Shown piece by piece: positions 16,467-25,088 of a stretch of DNA of 64,000 nt. The notes under the pieces are model-generated. The model made no database searches and was not told the origin of the DNA. It was given only the letters and a program-made list of their open reading frames with translations. A program made the translations under genes and the position numbers. Every line of letters begins with the position of its first letter. Positions within the stretch are counted from its first letter, which is position 1. This DNA comes from Leptobacterium_A meishanense (GTDB lineage: Bacteria > Bacteroidota > Bacteroidia > Flavobacteriales > Flavobacteriaceae), in NCBI RefSeq assembly GCF_037645805.1, contig NZ_JBBEXE010000002.1, forward strand, positions 248,001-312,000, read 5' to 3'.

Positions 16467-18932
16467 TTAAAAGCGCATGCCTATTTTAACATTAAATACC
16501 CTTTCTGTTGAGAAATCAGGAATACCAAATTGCCTTCCTGAAGAAACATCTCTTACAAAGGTACTGGTTATTGAGTTTCTACTGTCAAAAAGATTAAATA
16601 TTTCAAAGCCGATATTCAAATCTTTGAATTTGTGAAGCCAATGCCCTTTGCCGTACTGTTTTTGCGTATCTGTGAGTACATATGAAATTCCTAGATCAGC
16701 CCTTCGGTAATCGCGCAACCTATTTTGAAAATCATACGGATCTGAAAACCCCGGAGACCCCGCAATTAAGCCTGTGTTGTAGACCAGATTAAGGTACATT
16801 TTAAGGTCAGGTATTCTCGGTACATAGTCCTGAAAAAGTATGGCAAACTTTAAGCGTTGGTCGGTAGGGCGGGCAATATATCCTCTGTCATTAATGTTTT
16901 CTTCTGTTTTCATGACTCCTATGCTTACCCATGACTCTGTTCCTGGCACGAATTCACCGTTAAGTCGAAGATCCAATCCATAAGCATATGCTTCTGCATT
17001 ATTTCTTGCACGATATCGTATACGAACATTTTCTAAAGTATATGGGTTTACATCTGATAAGGTTTTGTAATAGGCTTCTGATACAAGTTTAAAAGGCCTG
17101 TTCCATAAACTAAAGCTAAAATCATTCCCAACAACAAAATGTATAGATTGTTGTGCCTTTACATTGGGGCGGACAGTACCTGTAGCATCCCTTAGTTCTC
17201 TATAAAAAGGCGGTTGATGATAAACTCCTCCCGATATTCTAAAAACCATATCTGTTTCCCAATCAGGCTTAATAGCAAATTGGCCTCTCGGACTAATTAC
17301 AGTTTGAGAGTTTTTATTGATATTTTGCCCACGTATTGTCCAGTTTTGCGCTCTTACACCCAAATTCAACCAAACTTCATTTTCTTTCCAGAATGAACGT
17401 TTACTCCATTGTATAAAACCTGAAAACCGATCTGTTTTAACAAAGTTTGTTGCACGGATGCTTTGGAATGATTCAATAGGCGCATCAAAAGGCTCATAAG
17501 GTTGGTTATTATCAAATTCCGAAAATGGAGGGCGAATAGAGAACCCTGCAGAATCAATGACCTCAAATTCTCTTAGGCGGTCTCTTATATCTTCATGGGT
17601 ATATTTTATGCCCCATTCAATAAGCTGTTCGTTTTTTCGATAGCTACCTTTATGCTGTAAATTAAAAATCAGCGCATCTAAATCATTTCGGGCATGTTTA
17701 AACTGTGAGCCAATACCCTCCGTAAATTCGATATCCCCTAAATTTTCATCACCAATATTCGTGTTTACTGTCCCTATGTTATACTGTGCCAGGATATCAA
17801 AATGTTCTTCTTCGATGGTATGAAAAGCAGAGCCTATAAGTTTAAATGACAGATAATCGTTCAGGAAGTAATTAGCTTTGAAGGCGCCAACTGTAGTAAG
17901 ATATTGATCCTTTTCTTGTCCTTCATAAAAAACAAATAAAGCCTTAGGCTCATCAATAGTACCAAAGTTAGTTTGTCTTGTTAGAGGTTGAAAGTTATAA
18001 TCATTAATAGAAAAATTGCCTAGAAAATTTAGATGGAACTTACTAGAGAATTTATATGTAATATAAGTTTGAATATCACCAAAAGCAGGGTTAAAGTTAG
18101 CATTTGTTTGCTTACTGTTTACCAAGAGGCTATTATCCCTGTATCGGAGACCTGTTATTGTAGATAGTTTGCCGTTTGGAGAAATAGTTTGTACAGAAGC
18201 ACTTCCTCCAAGTAGGCTTAGGTCAATGCTCGCGCCAAAAACTACAGGAACTTTATAAGTAATGTCTAATACTGATGAGAGCTTATCCCCGTACTTTGCT
18301 TGAAACCCACCAGCCGAAAAGTCTACATTTTGAACCAAATCTGTATTAACAAAACTAAAACCTTCCTGCTGTCCGGACCGAATTAGAAAGGGACGATAGA
18401 TTTCTATTTCATTCACATAAACTAAATTCTCATCATAATTACCACCCCTGACACTATATTGGGTACTAAGCTCATTATTTGAATTAACCCCCGGCAAAGA
18501 CTTTAGTATGTTTTCTACTCCTGGATTAGCCCCCGGGATTAATCGTATTTCTTCAGGAGAAATATTAGTTATTCCTTGTACTGTCTTTTTTCCATTTGCA
18601 CTGATAGTAACTTCAGCTATTTGTGAAACATCGACCTTGAGTATAGGGTTAAATTCATAATCTTCTCCATTTTTCAAGGTAACTGTCAAGGTTACATCTT
18701 TGTGGGAAAGGTGGGTAAATGAGATTTTAACAGTTTTTTCAGCAGGTACAACAAGACTGTAAAACCCATTTTCATTGGATACGGTCCCTTTGTTTTCAAA
18801 TGAAACACTTACATTTGGTAACGGGGCATTTCCTTCATCTAAAATGACCCCTCGTATAGTGGCAGATTGTGAAAATGCCATTTGGAAGATAAGGCCAAGA
18901 AAAATTAGAGGAATAAATTTTTTAAAAGTCAA
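16467..18932 (-). CDS. TonB-dependent outer-membrane receptor
   Basis: An 821-residue receptor. A signal peptide (MTFKKFIPLIFLGLIFQMAFS) is followed by a carboxypeptidase-regulatory-like beta-sandwich (GVILDEGNAPLPNVSVSFEN, about 28-105), a plug domain (VENILKSLPGVNSNNELSTQ and VRGGNYDENLVYVNEIEIY) and a 22-strand-type barrel ending FNVKIGMRF with the terminal aromatic. It starts with TTG at 18930-18932; the next ATG would remove the signal. No SusD partner is present, so the substrate is unknown. It lies between the M23 peptidase and the small exported protein in one unit. Confidence 0.93.
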   Translation of the reverse strand: MTFKKFIPLIFLGLIFQMAFSQSATIRGVILDEGNAPLPNVSVSFENKGTVSNENGFYSLVVPAEKTVKISFTHLSHKDVTLTVTLKNGEDYEFNPILKVDVSQIAEVTISANGKKTVQGITNISPEEIRLIPGANPGVENILKSLPGVNSNNELSTQYSVRGGNYDENLVYVNEIEIYRPFLIRSGQQEGFSFVNTDLVQNVDFSAGGFQAKYGDKLSSVLDITYKVPVVFGASIDLSLLGGSASVQTISPNGKLSTITGLRYRDNSLLVNSKQTNANFNPAFGDIQTYITYKFSSKFHLNFLGNFSINDYNFQPLTRQTNFGTIDEPKALFVFYEGQEKDQYLTTVGAFKANYFLNDYLSFKLIGSAFHTIEEEHFDILAQYNIGTVNTNIGDENLGDIEFTEGIGSQFKHARNDLDALIFNLQHKGSYRKNEQLIEWGIKYTHEDIRDRLREFEVIDSAGFSIRPPFSEFDNNQPYEPFDAPIESFQSIRATNFVKTDRFSGFIQWSKRSFWKENEVWLNLGVRAQNWTIRGQNINKNSQTVISPRGQFAIKPDWETDMVFRISGGVYHQPPFYRELRDATGTVRPNVKAQQSIHFVVGNDFSFSLWNRPFKLVSEAYYKTLSDVNPYTLENVRIRYRARNNAEAYAYGLDLRLNGEFVPGTESWVSIGVMKTEENINDRGYIARPTDQRLKFAILFQDYVPRIPDLKMYLNLVYNTGLIAGSPGFSDPYDFQNRLRDYRRADLGISYVLTDTQKQYGKGHWLHKFKDLNIGFEIFNLFDSRNSITSTFVRDVSSGRQFGIPDFSTERVFNVKIGMRF

Positions 18933-18944
18933 AATTAATAGCGT

Positions 18945-20636
18945 TTAATCCTTTTTAAAAAAAGTATGGTTAAATGTAGTACTATTTCCAACATTATCCA
19001 CAACAACAACCTTTAAAAGATGTTTGTTGCCTTTTAATTCAGCATCATTAAAATCATAGGTTAATGTATTGTTCTTTGGTTCATATTCCATTAAAACCCA
19101 TTTATCATCAATAGTTGCTGTATAGTCATTAATCCCACTTTGCTCATCCTCAATAGTTAATGTCAGGTAACGGTAATTGTTTAGCCATTGATTTTTTTTA
19201 AAGTTTTCAGCAAGGACAACGGGCGGTATAGTGTCTTTTGTAACTATAAACTGTCCTAAATTTCGGGTTTTGGCACTGATGGTATTGCCTCTTCTGGAAT
19301 TCCCTTCATATACAAGCCCCTCTTCTTCATCTAATCTTGCAATAAACAATTGCTGCTTTTCCTCGTCAAGATAGTCGGAAATATCAAAAGTGACCGTAAA
19401 ATTTTTATGTGCCGGCACAGTAGGGTCGTGGATTGTTAGAATACTATCGGTATGATGAATATTGATATAGAAATTTTCATAAAAAGTATTCGCAGGGAAA
19501 AATACGGAAGCTTTATCCAAATCATAACTATTATCAATAGCTGCTCTTAAAAAATGGTCAGTAATTAATATATTTTCTTTTTCTACAATGGTTTGTTTTT
19601 TGCCTTCTACCGGAATTTTAATTAATTGTTGGTTTCCATGAAAATCTAGAACTTCTATTTCTACATTATAAATAAAACCATCACTAACAGTAATTATCCC
19701 ATCATCAATAGATTGATCATAAATACTCAATGGGTTGGGAGGGTTTGCAAATAACTTTTGAACTCTATCTTTATATGTTTTATAATGAGAATAATCTATC
19801 AGTGTATTGATATAACGCGTTTCATTAAAAGAAAATGTTTCAAAATCATAACTGAAATAAGTTGTTCCGTTGACAGTCATTTTTATGGCATAAACACCAT
19901 TTTTATTAATAGTTAGGTCTTGCCGGTCATACGTATTTATACCAAAGCCGATTTTTCCTTCTGCATAAATCTTGTCAGCTAGAAAAGAACCATCAGGTTG
20001 TTTATTAAGGTTTAGTAAAACTTTTTTATTGGATTGATTAATTTGAGCTGACTCATTTAAAGTGTAACCATATACTTCTGATACAATAGGGACCGTAGAA
20101 TCATCTACCGATATTCCAAACAAAAGCGGGTTTAAAGGTTTTTGAGCAGCGTCCCGTATTTCAAAATGCAGATGTGGCCCCTGGCTGCCACCGGTATTCC
20201 CACTATACCCAATTAAAACCCCTTTTTCTAATGAGAATGCTTCGGGATTAGGATAAACCTCTACTTCGTATGATTGTTTCTTGTATTGCAACGCTTTAAT
20301 ATAGGATTCTATTTCTGGAGAAAACTTTTGGAGATGTGCATAAACTGAGGTATAAGTGCCATTTTCATGTGTAATATAAACAGCCTTTCCAAACCCCCAT
20401 GGTGATACTTTTATCCTGGAAATATAACCATTCGCTATTGCTTTTACAGAAAGCCCCTCTCTTTGTTGAGTTTTAATATCGATGCCTGAATGGAAATGAT
20501 TTGGGCGTAATTCACCAAATGTACCCGAAAGTAATACTGGGATATCTAAAGGAGTATCGAATAAATCTTGAGGATATTTACCTTGAGACCAGGAAATACC
20601 GTAAAAAAACAACCATAAAACAACCAAAAACCGCAT
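18945..20636 (-). CDS. M23 family metallopeptidase (LytM-like)
   Basis: A 563-residue exported peptidase with a signal peptide (residues 1-18, ending SWSQ). The catalytic LytM domain has Zn ligands in HFHSGIDI (His49, Asp53) and the HLH motif (His155, His157). A long C-terminal part of about 390 residues is made of beta-rich, Ig-like segments. It probably cuts peptidoglycan cross-links in the periplasm, or regulates enzymes that do. It heads the unit with the TonB receptor, 12 bp apart. Confidence 0.92.
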   Translation of the reverse strand: MRFLVVLWLFFYGISWSQGKYPQDLFDTPLDIPVLLSGTFGELRPNHFHSGIDIKTQQREGLSVKAIANGYISRIKVSPWGFGKAVYITHENGTYTSVYAHLQKFSPEIESYIKALQYKKQSYEVEVYPNPEAFSLEKGVLIGYSGNTGGSQGPHLHFEIRDAAQKPLNPLLFGISVDDSTVPIVSEVYGYTLNESAQINQSNKKVLLNLNKQPDGSFLADKIYAEGKIGFGINTYDRQDLTINKNGVYAIKMTVNGTTYFSYDFETFSFNETRYINTLIDYSHYKTYKDRVQKLFANPPNPLSIYDQSIDDGIITVSDGFIYNVEIEVLDFHGNQQLIKIPVEGKKQTIVEKENILITDHFLRAAIDNSYDLDKASVFFPANTFYENFYINIHHTDSILTIHDPTVPAHKNFTVTFDISDYLDEEKQQLFIARLDEEEGLVYEGNSRRGNTISAKTRNLGQFIVTKDTIPPVVLAENFKKNQWLNNYRYLTLTIEDEQSGINDYTATIDDKWVLMEYEPKNNTLTYDFNDAELKGNKHLLKVVVVDNVGNSTTFNHTFFKKD

Positions 20637-20721
20637 ATGCTATCATTCTTTTGCTAAAATAAATAAACAAGACAAACTGGAGAAATTCTTTTTATGAAGA
20701 ATGATTTTTGTCGCAAAATAA

Positions 20722-20752
20722 TTGCGAAGTATCAAGAGGTATGTTACCTTTG
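20722..20752 (+). promoter_or_regulatory. Promoter of the zapB-like/zapA genes
   Basis: TTG (20722-20724), a 20-bp spacer and TACCTTTG (20745-20752) match the Bacteroidota consensus. The ATG at 20781 lies 28 bp further on. Confidence 0.6.
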
Positions 20753-20780
20753 TGTATATAAGTATTGAATTTTACGCTAT

Positions 20781-21071
20781 ATGAGCGACATCACTCAAGT
20801 AGTTGACTCACTTGAAAATAAGGTTAGTAAATTGCTTCATAAACTTGAAGTTTTAGAAAAAACAAACCTTAAACTAACGGAAGAACTGGCCATCTCGCAG
20901 AGAACCATAACCAATCAAGAGAAGACAATAGCAGAGTGGGAAGAAAAACACAATGCGCTTAAGCTTGCAAATTCAATGCTTGGCAGTAATGAAACGAAAA
21001 CTGAGGCTAAACTCAAGATAAATACGTTAATTCGGGAGATTGACTACTGCATAGCTCAACTTTCCGAATGA
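20781..21071 (+). CDS. ZapB-like coiled-coil protein
   Basis: A 96-residue protein that is almost all heptad-repeat coiled coil (VDSLENKVSKLLHKLEVLEK through TIAEWEEKHNALKLANSMLG), ending NTLIREIDYCIAQLSE. Proteins of this size and structure lie directly before zapA in Bacteroidota and are presumed division-site partners. The spacing to zapA is 13 bp. The assignment to a ZapB-type role is inferred from structure and context. Confidence 0.8.
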   Translation: MSDITQVVDSLENKVSKLLHKLEVLEKTNLKLTEELAISQRTITNQEKTIAEWEEKHNALKLANSMLGSNETKTEAKLKINTLIREIDYCIAQLSE

Positions 21072-21084
21072 TGTTCAGAAAATA

Positions 21085-21378
21085 ATGGAGGATACACTCA
21101 AAATTAAAATATCAATAGCTGATAGGGTATATCCGCTAACTATAAAGCCAAGCCAAGAAGAAGGATTGCGAAAAGCAGCTAAAAAAATAGAAGCACTGAT
21201 AAAGCAATTTGAAGAAAATTATGCAGTAAGGGACAAACAAGATGTATTGGCCATGTGTGCATTGCAATTCGCTTCTCAGGTTGAACAGAAAAGTATTGAT
21301 AAAGAGACCACGTTTGTTGAAGTAGAAAACCGTTTAGCGGCACTCGATCAACTTATACAAACAAGGTTAAACACATAA
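21085..21378 (+). CDS. zapA: Cell division protein ZapA
   Basis: A 97-residue ZapA homologue. The N-terminal beta head (LKIKISIADRVYPLTI) and the segment EEGLRKAAKKIEALIKQFEE lead into a C-terminal coiled coil. ZapA bundles FtsZ protofilaments at the division ring. It follows the coiled-coil gene and precedes a structured RNA region and rny, the usual order in the phylum. Confidence 0.93.
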   Translation: MEDTLKIKISIADRVYPLTIKPSQEEGLRKAAKKIEALIKQFEENYAVRDKQDVLAMCALQFASQVEQKSIDKETTFVEVENRLAALDQLIQTRLNT

Positions 21379-21404
21379 GTTCTTTTAAATAACATAAAGT
21401 TACT

Positions 21405-21572
21405 GCCTACATTGGTTTAATTTTTTTGACAAACTCAACGCTATTCAATTAAAAAGGGTGAGTTTAAGTTGTAAAAGCATGCCGTCTTTGTCACGGATCC
21501 TTGATCAGCTTGGTAGCCCTAAACTTGTCTTTAGGAGTTTGTACAAAACTCAGCCCAATGTAGGCTTTTTTT
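21405..21572 (+). ncRNA. Structured RNA between zapA and rny, 6S-like candidate
   Basis: A perfect 11-bp closing stem joins GCCTACATTGG (21405-21415) and CCAATGTAGGC (21555-21565) across about 139 nt and is followed by seven T (21566-21572), like an intrinsic terminator. Inside lie a hairpin CCTAAA/TTTAGG (21518-21535) and two competing pairings for the same 5' strand: ACAAACTC (21429-21436) with GAGTTTGT (21535-21542), or AAACTCA with TGAGTTT (21459-21465). Known fact: in many proteobacteria the 6S RNA gene follows zapA, and Bacteroidota have a 6S-Flavo class. Identity as 6S is inferred from place, size and shape; an rny leader with an attenuator is the alternative. Confidence 0.55.
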
Positions 21573-21589
21573 ATATAAACAAAACACAA

Positions 21590-23155
21590 ATGGATACAAC
21601 CACATTAATAATTATTACAGGAGCAACAGGATTGCTTATAGGGTTTATAATTGCTAAATTTCTGGAAAAAGGAAATGCATCAAAAGCGATAGCAAATGCC
21701 AAGAAAGAGGCGGCATCTATTGTGAAAGATGCAAATATAGAAGCAGAAAGTATAAAAAAAGACAAAATATTTCAAGCTAAAGAAAAGTTCTTAGAGCTTA
21801 AGTCAGAACACGAAAAGGTAATTATTGCTAAAGATAAAAAAATAGCGGAAGCAGAGAAACGGACTCGCGATAAGGAATCACAGGTAACAGAAGAGCTCAC
21901 AAAAAATAAAAAATTAAATCAAGAACTTGAGGGGAAAACAAAAGATTATGAACATCGGATGAACTATCTGGACAAGAAAAAAGCTGAATTGGAAAAACTG
22001 CATAAAAGCCAGGTGGAACAACTAGAAGTTATTTCAGGGCTTTCTGCGGAAGATGCCAAAGAACAATTAATAGAATCTTTAAAGCAGAACGCTAAAAGCG
22101 ATGCGATGGCATATATTCAGAATACACTTGAGGAAGCAAAGATGACTGCGCAGCAAGAAGCTAAAAAAGTAATTATAAATACAATCCAAAGGATAGGCAC
22201 TGAAGAAGCTGTCGAGAATTGTATTTCTGTTTTCAATATAGAATCAGATGATGTTAAAGGAAGGATCATTGGAAGAGAGGGGAGGAACATTAGAGCTTTG
22301 GAAGCTGCTACAGGTGTAGAAATAATTGTAGATGACACCCCTGAAGCTATTATTCTCTCTTGTTTCGATTCGGTTCGAAGGGAAGTGGCAAGATTGTCTT
22401 TGCACAAGCTGGTAACTGATGGGCGAATTCACCCTGCCAGGATTGAAGAAATAGTAAAAAAGACTACCAAGCAGATAGAAGAAGAAATTGTAGAAGTAGG
22501 TAAACGTACTGTGATTGACTTAGGGATTCATGGACTGCACCCGGAACTGATACGAACTGTGGGGAGAATGAAATACCGGTCTTCATATGGGCAAAACTTA
22601 CTTCAGCATTCCCGTGAAGTAGCAAAGCTTTGTGCTATTATGGCAGCAGAACTAGGCTTAAACCCAAAGCTTGCCAAACGGGCCGGGTTGTTACATGATA
22701 TTGGAAAAGTTCCCGATACAGAAACAGAAACCCCTCATGCTATATTAGGGATGGAGTGGGCAGAAAAATATGGAGAAAAACCAGAAGTATGCAACGCCAT
22801 AGGTGCACACCATGACGAAATTGAAATGAAAACATTGCTTGCGCCCATAGTACAAGTATGTGATGCTATAAGTGGTGCACGTCCCGGGGCAAGAAGACAA
22901 GTATTGGATTCGTATATTCAACGTCTAAAAGACATGGAAGACATTGCTTTTGGTTTTACCGGGGTACAAAAAGCCTATGCTATTCAGGCAGGAAGGGAGC
23001 TTCGTGTTATTGTAGAAAGTGAAAAAGTAAGTGATGAGAAGGCCGCAGCATTGTCTTTTGAAATTTCACAAAAAATACAAACGGATATGACTTATCCTGG
23101 GCAGGTGAAGGTTACTGTAATACGAGAAACACGAGCGGTTAATATTGCTAAATAG
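21590..23155 (+). CDS. rny: Ribonuclease Y
   Basis: A 521-residue membrane-anchored endoribonuclease that starts mRNA decay. Order: one N-terminal transmembrane helix (LIIITGATGLLIGFIIAKFL), a long coiled coil (about 25-200), a KH domain (GRIIGREGRNIRALE) and an HD domain with the metal motif LLHDIGKV. The frame is open back to 21458, but that part is the structured RNA; the ATG at 21590 (MDTTTLIII) gives the normal length. It ends in a terminator shared with the convergent DUF2268 gene. Confidence 0.97.
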   Translation: MDTTTLIIITGATGLLIGFIIAKFLEKGNASKAIANAKKEAASIVKDANIEAESIKKDKIFQAKEKFLELKSEHEKVIIAKDKKIAEAEKRTRDKESQVTEELTKNKKLNQELEGKTKDYEHRMNYLDKKKAELEKLHKSQVEQLEVISGLSAEDAKEQLIESLKQNAKSDAMAYIQNTLEEAKMTAQQEAKKVIINTIQRIGTEEAVENCISVFNIESDDVKGRIIGREGRNIRALEAATGVEIIVDDTPEAIILSCFDSVRREVARLSLHKLVTDGRIHPARIEEIVKKTTKQIEEEIVEVGKRTVIDLGIHGLHPELIRTVGRMKYRSSYGQNLLQHSREVAKLCAIMAAELGLNPKLAKRAGLLHDIGKVPDTETETPHAILGMEWAEKYGEKPEVCNAIGAHHDEIEMKTLLAPIVQVCDAISGARPGARRQVLDSYIQRLKDMEDIAFGFTGVQKAYAIQAGRELRVIVESEKVSDEKAAALSFEISQKIQTDMTYPGQVKVTVIRETRAVNIAK

Positions 23156-23158
23156 CAA

Positions 23159-23184
23159 AAAAGGAGCTTAATAAAGCCCCTTTT
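23159..23184. terminator. Bidirectional terminator after rny
   Basis: AAAAGGAGCTT and AAGCCCCTTTT pair around an AATA loop with one A-C mismatch, between the convergent stops of rny and the DUF2268 gene. Confidence 0.7.
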
Positions 23185-23195
23185 AGTTAGCATTA

Positions 23196-24202
23196 TTATT
23201 TGAACTTTTCCTCATATTTACTATCCTTTAAAAATTTAACAGGATCTGTCTCATTCATCATGGATGCAAATGCTTTTTTCTTATCATCTGCATTACTGTA
23301 ATACGCTTCTGCTATTTTATACCCCATCCAGTATCCTAAATCTTTGGGCCATTCGGGATGGTCTTTAGGATTTATAAAAAACCAGTCACCGAGATCAGTA
23401 CTGTGCATTTGGGTTTTATACAAGTTCCATAATTCTTCTTCATGAGCATTACCATAAGCATACGTTTTTTGATTAATAAGTTTGCCAGAAATTAAGTGTG
23501 CTGCAAAATCAGCAAACCCTTCTCTTATAGAAAAAGCCAAGATAGTCCCTTCTTCAGGATTCATATACATGGAAATGTATTTTTCAGTACCATGGATAGA
23601 TTCTTGAATGACATGAATAGATTCATGACCAACAATGTTAGGTATGGTATTTATATCAAAAAGCCGTGCCCCTTTACTGAATTCTGACATATCAGTATTG
23701 TCTTTTTTAGCAAATATTTCAGCTCCTACGAGTGTATAATAACCATCACCACCATTTCCTCCAGCTCGAATTCCTCCTATCATATAATATATCTTAGGTA
23801 AGCTATCTATGGAATAAAGATCCTGAAGTTTTGAATACATCGCATTATTATTAGCTTCCTGATTGACTAATCGTTCTTTTATATTTACTAACGATTGATA
23901 ATACATAGGGTGCTTCTGAATTGATTTGGTTAATTTTTCAGGGGTTAAATCAAATTTCTGTACAAACTCTGTAAGCCCTATTGTAGCTTTGTCAAAATAA
24001 TTTTTTTTAAGAACAGCTATTGTATCTGAATCAGGTTTAAGTAAATGATAAGCTGTTAGAAAATTATCTATATCATCATATACATATATTCCTTCCAAGC
24101 TGACACTTTCAGGAAAATCACTTTTGTTTTTTTGCACCCAATGATTAATGGAATAGATAAAAATATTAGTAACGATCTTTTAAAAAAATAATGAGCACTC
24201 AT
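23196..24202 (-). CDS. DUF2268-type metalloprotease lipoprotein, apparent frameshift
   Basis: The main frame (23196 up to a GTG at 24135-24137) encodes about 313 residues with HESIH (GHESIHVIQ) and a downstream Glu in REGFADFAAH, a gluzincin-like zinc site of DUF2268 proteins. That frame has no signal and no ATG start. In the neighbouring frame, the ATG at 24200-24202 encodes MSAHYFFKRSLLIFLSIP followed by LIIGC-KK, a clear lipoprotein signal. The two frames meet at a run of seven A (mRNA strand, 24126-24132); an eighth A would fuse them into KKNKSDFPESV. So the gene is disrupted, misread, or uses slippage on the A-run. Confidence 0.7.
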
Positions 24203-24334
24203 GACTTTTTATATTTAATTAACAGGTCAAATTAATTAAAGGTAATGTTATGAATATGTCGTATAAGTTATTTTTGGGGTAAATAGATCGTGTTTTTGTG
24301 GTGAAAAGACATTATAGTTATAGAAAGTATAACC

Positions 24335-25042
24335 TTATTTGTCCAGTTTTATATTTTCAATGAATGTTTTTAACGCTTTTCCATATTTGGAATTGGCAAC
24401 TTCAGGAGTAAGCGAATTGTTTATAGTATCCAAATATTTTACCCGTGCATCAAAAGCTTCTGATAATGCAATAAAAGGCGCTACATAAGAATCTTTGTTG
24501 TTTAAGGCAAAGTTTAGCGTATATAAATATCCTCTCTTTAAGTTGTTATCGGCAATGCGCTGTAATGAATCTGCCTTAAAAGAATCACCATCTTTTAGTG
24601 CTTCAAAGCGATCTTTTATGAGCTCTAAGTTCCGGTTTCTAAATTTAGAGATCATATTCCGGTACTCTTCCAGTTTTTTATGGGTTTCCGATCCAGTAAT
24701 TTTTGCATTCAATTCAAAGAACTCCAAGGACGTTTCAATATTGATAGTACCGGTTTCTCCAAAAAACTCAATCCGGTCATTCAATGCATTTCCGTCATTC
24801 TTCTCCAAGTACAAATAAAAAACTTCCGGACTTTCTAATGGTGTCTCAAAAAGAAAGTTGCTGTTCCCATCCACAGATAAAGAATCTATACTGACCAATA
24901 AGGTGTCTACCACACGTTGAAGGTACAATGTGCCCTTTTTTAACCCCTTTATATGACCGGTGACGATCATTGTGTCTTCTTTCTTAGTACAAGAAACTAT
25001 TGTACCAATAATTAACAGGACAAGAATGAAACTTTTTTTCAT
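24335..25042 (-). CDS. DUF4369-containing lipoprotein
   Basis: A 235-residue lipoprotein with a signal ending LIIGTIVSC (Cys18). The N-terminal part of the mature protein (VTGHIKGLKKGTLYLQRVVDTLLVSIDSL) fits DUF4369, the domain that precedes thioredoxin folds in Bacteroidota TlpA-like proteins. Here no thioredoxin CxxC domain follows; instead there is an alpha-helical C-terminal part. The ATG at 25042 is followed by a normal signal. The role is unknown, perhaps binding a ligand in the periplasm. Confidence 0.8.
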   Translation of the reverse strand: MKKSFILVLLIIGTIVSCTKKEDTMIVTGHIKGLKKGTLYLQRVVDTLLVSIDSLSVDGNSNFLFETPLESPEVFYLYLEKNDGNALNDRIEFFGETGTINIETSLEFFELNAKITGSETHKKLEEYRNMISKFRNRNLELIKDRFEALKDGDSFKADSLQRIADNNLKRGYLYTLNFALNNKDSYVAPFIALSEAFDARVKYLDTINNSLTPEVANSKYGKALKTFIENIKLDK

Positions 25043-25088
25043 AGTATATATATTGAACAGCGCAAATATGCAGATTTCTATCTAAAAA

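Noticed and set aside
21458..21589. Upstream in-frame extension of rny
   Set aside because: It lies wholly inside the structured RNA, is not RNase Y-like, and the ATG at 21590 gives the membrane anchor at the normal position.
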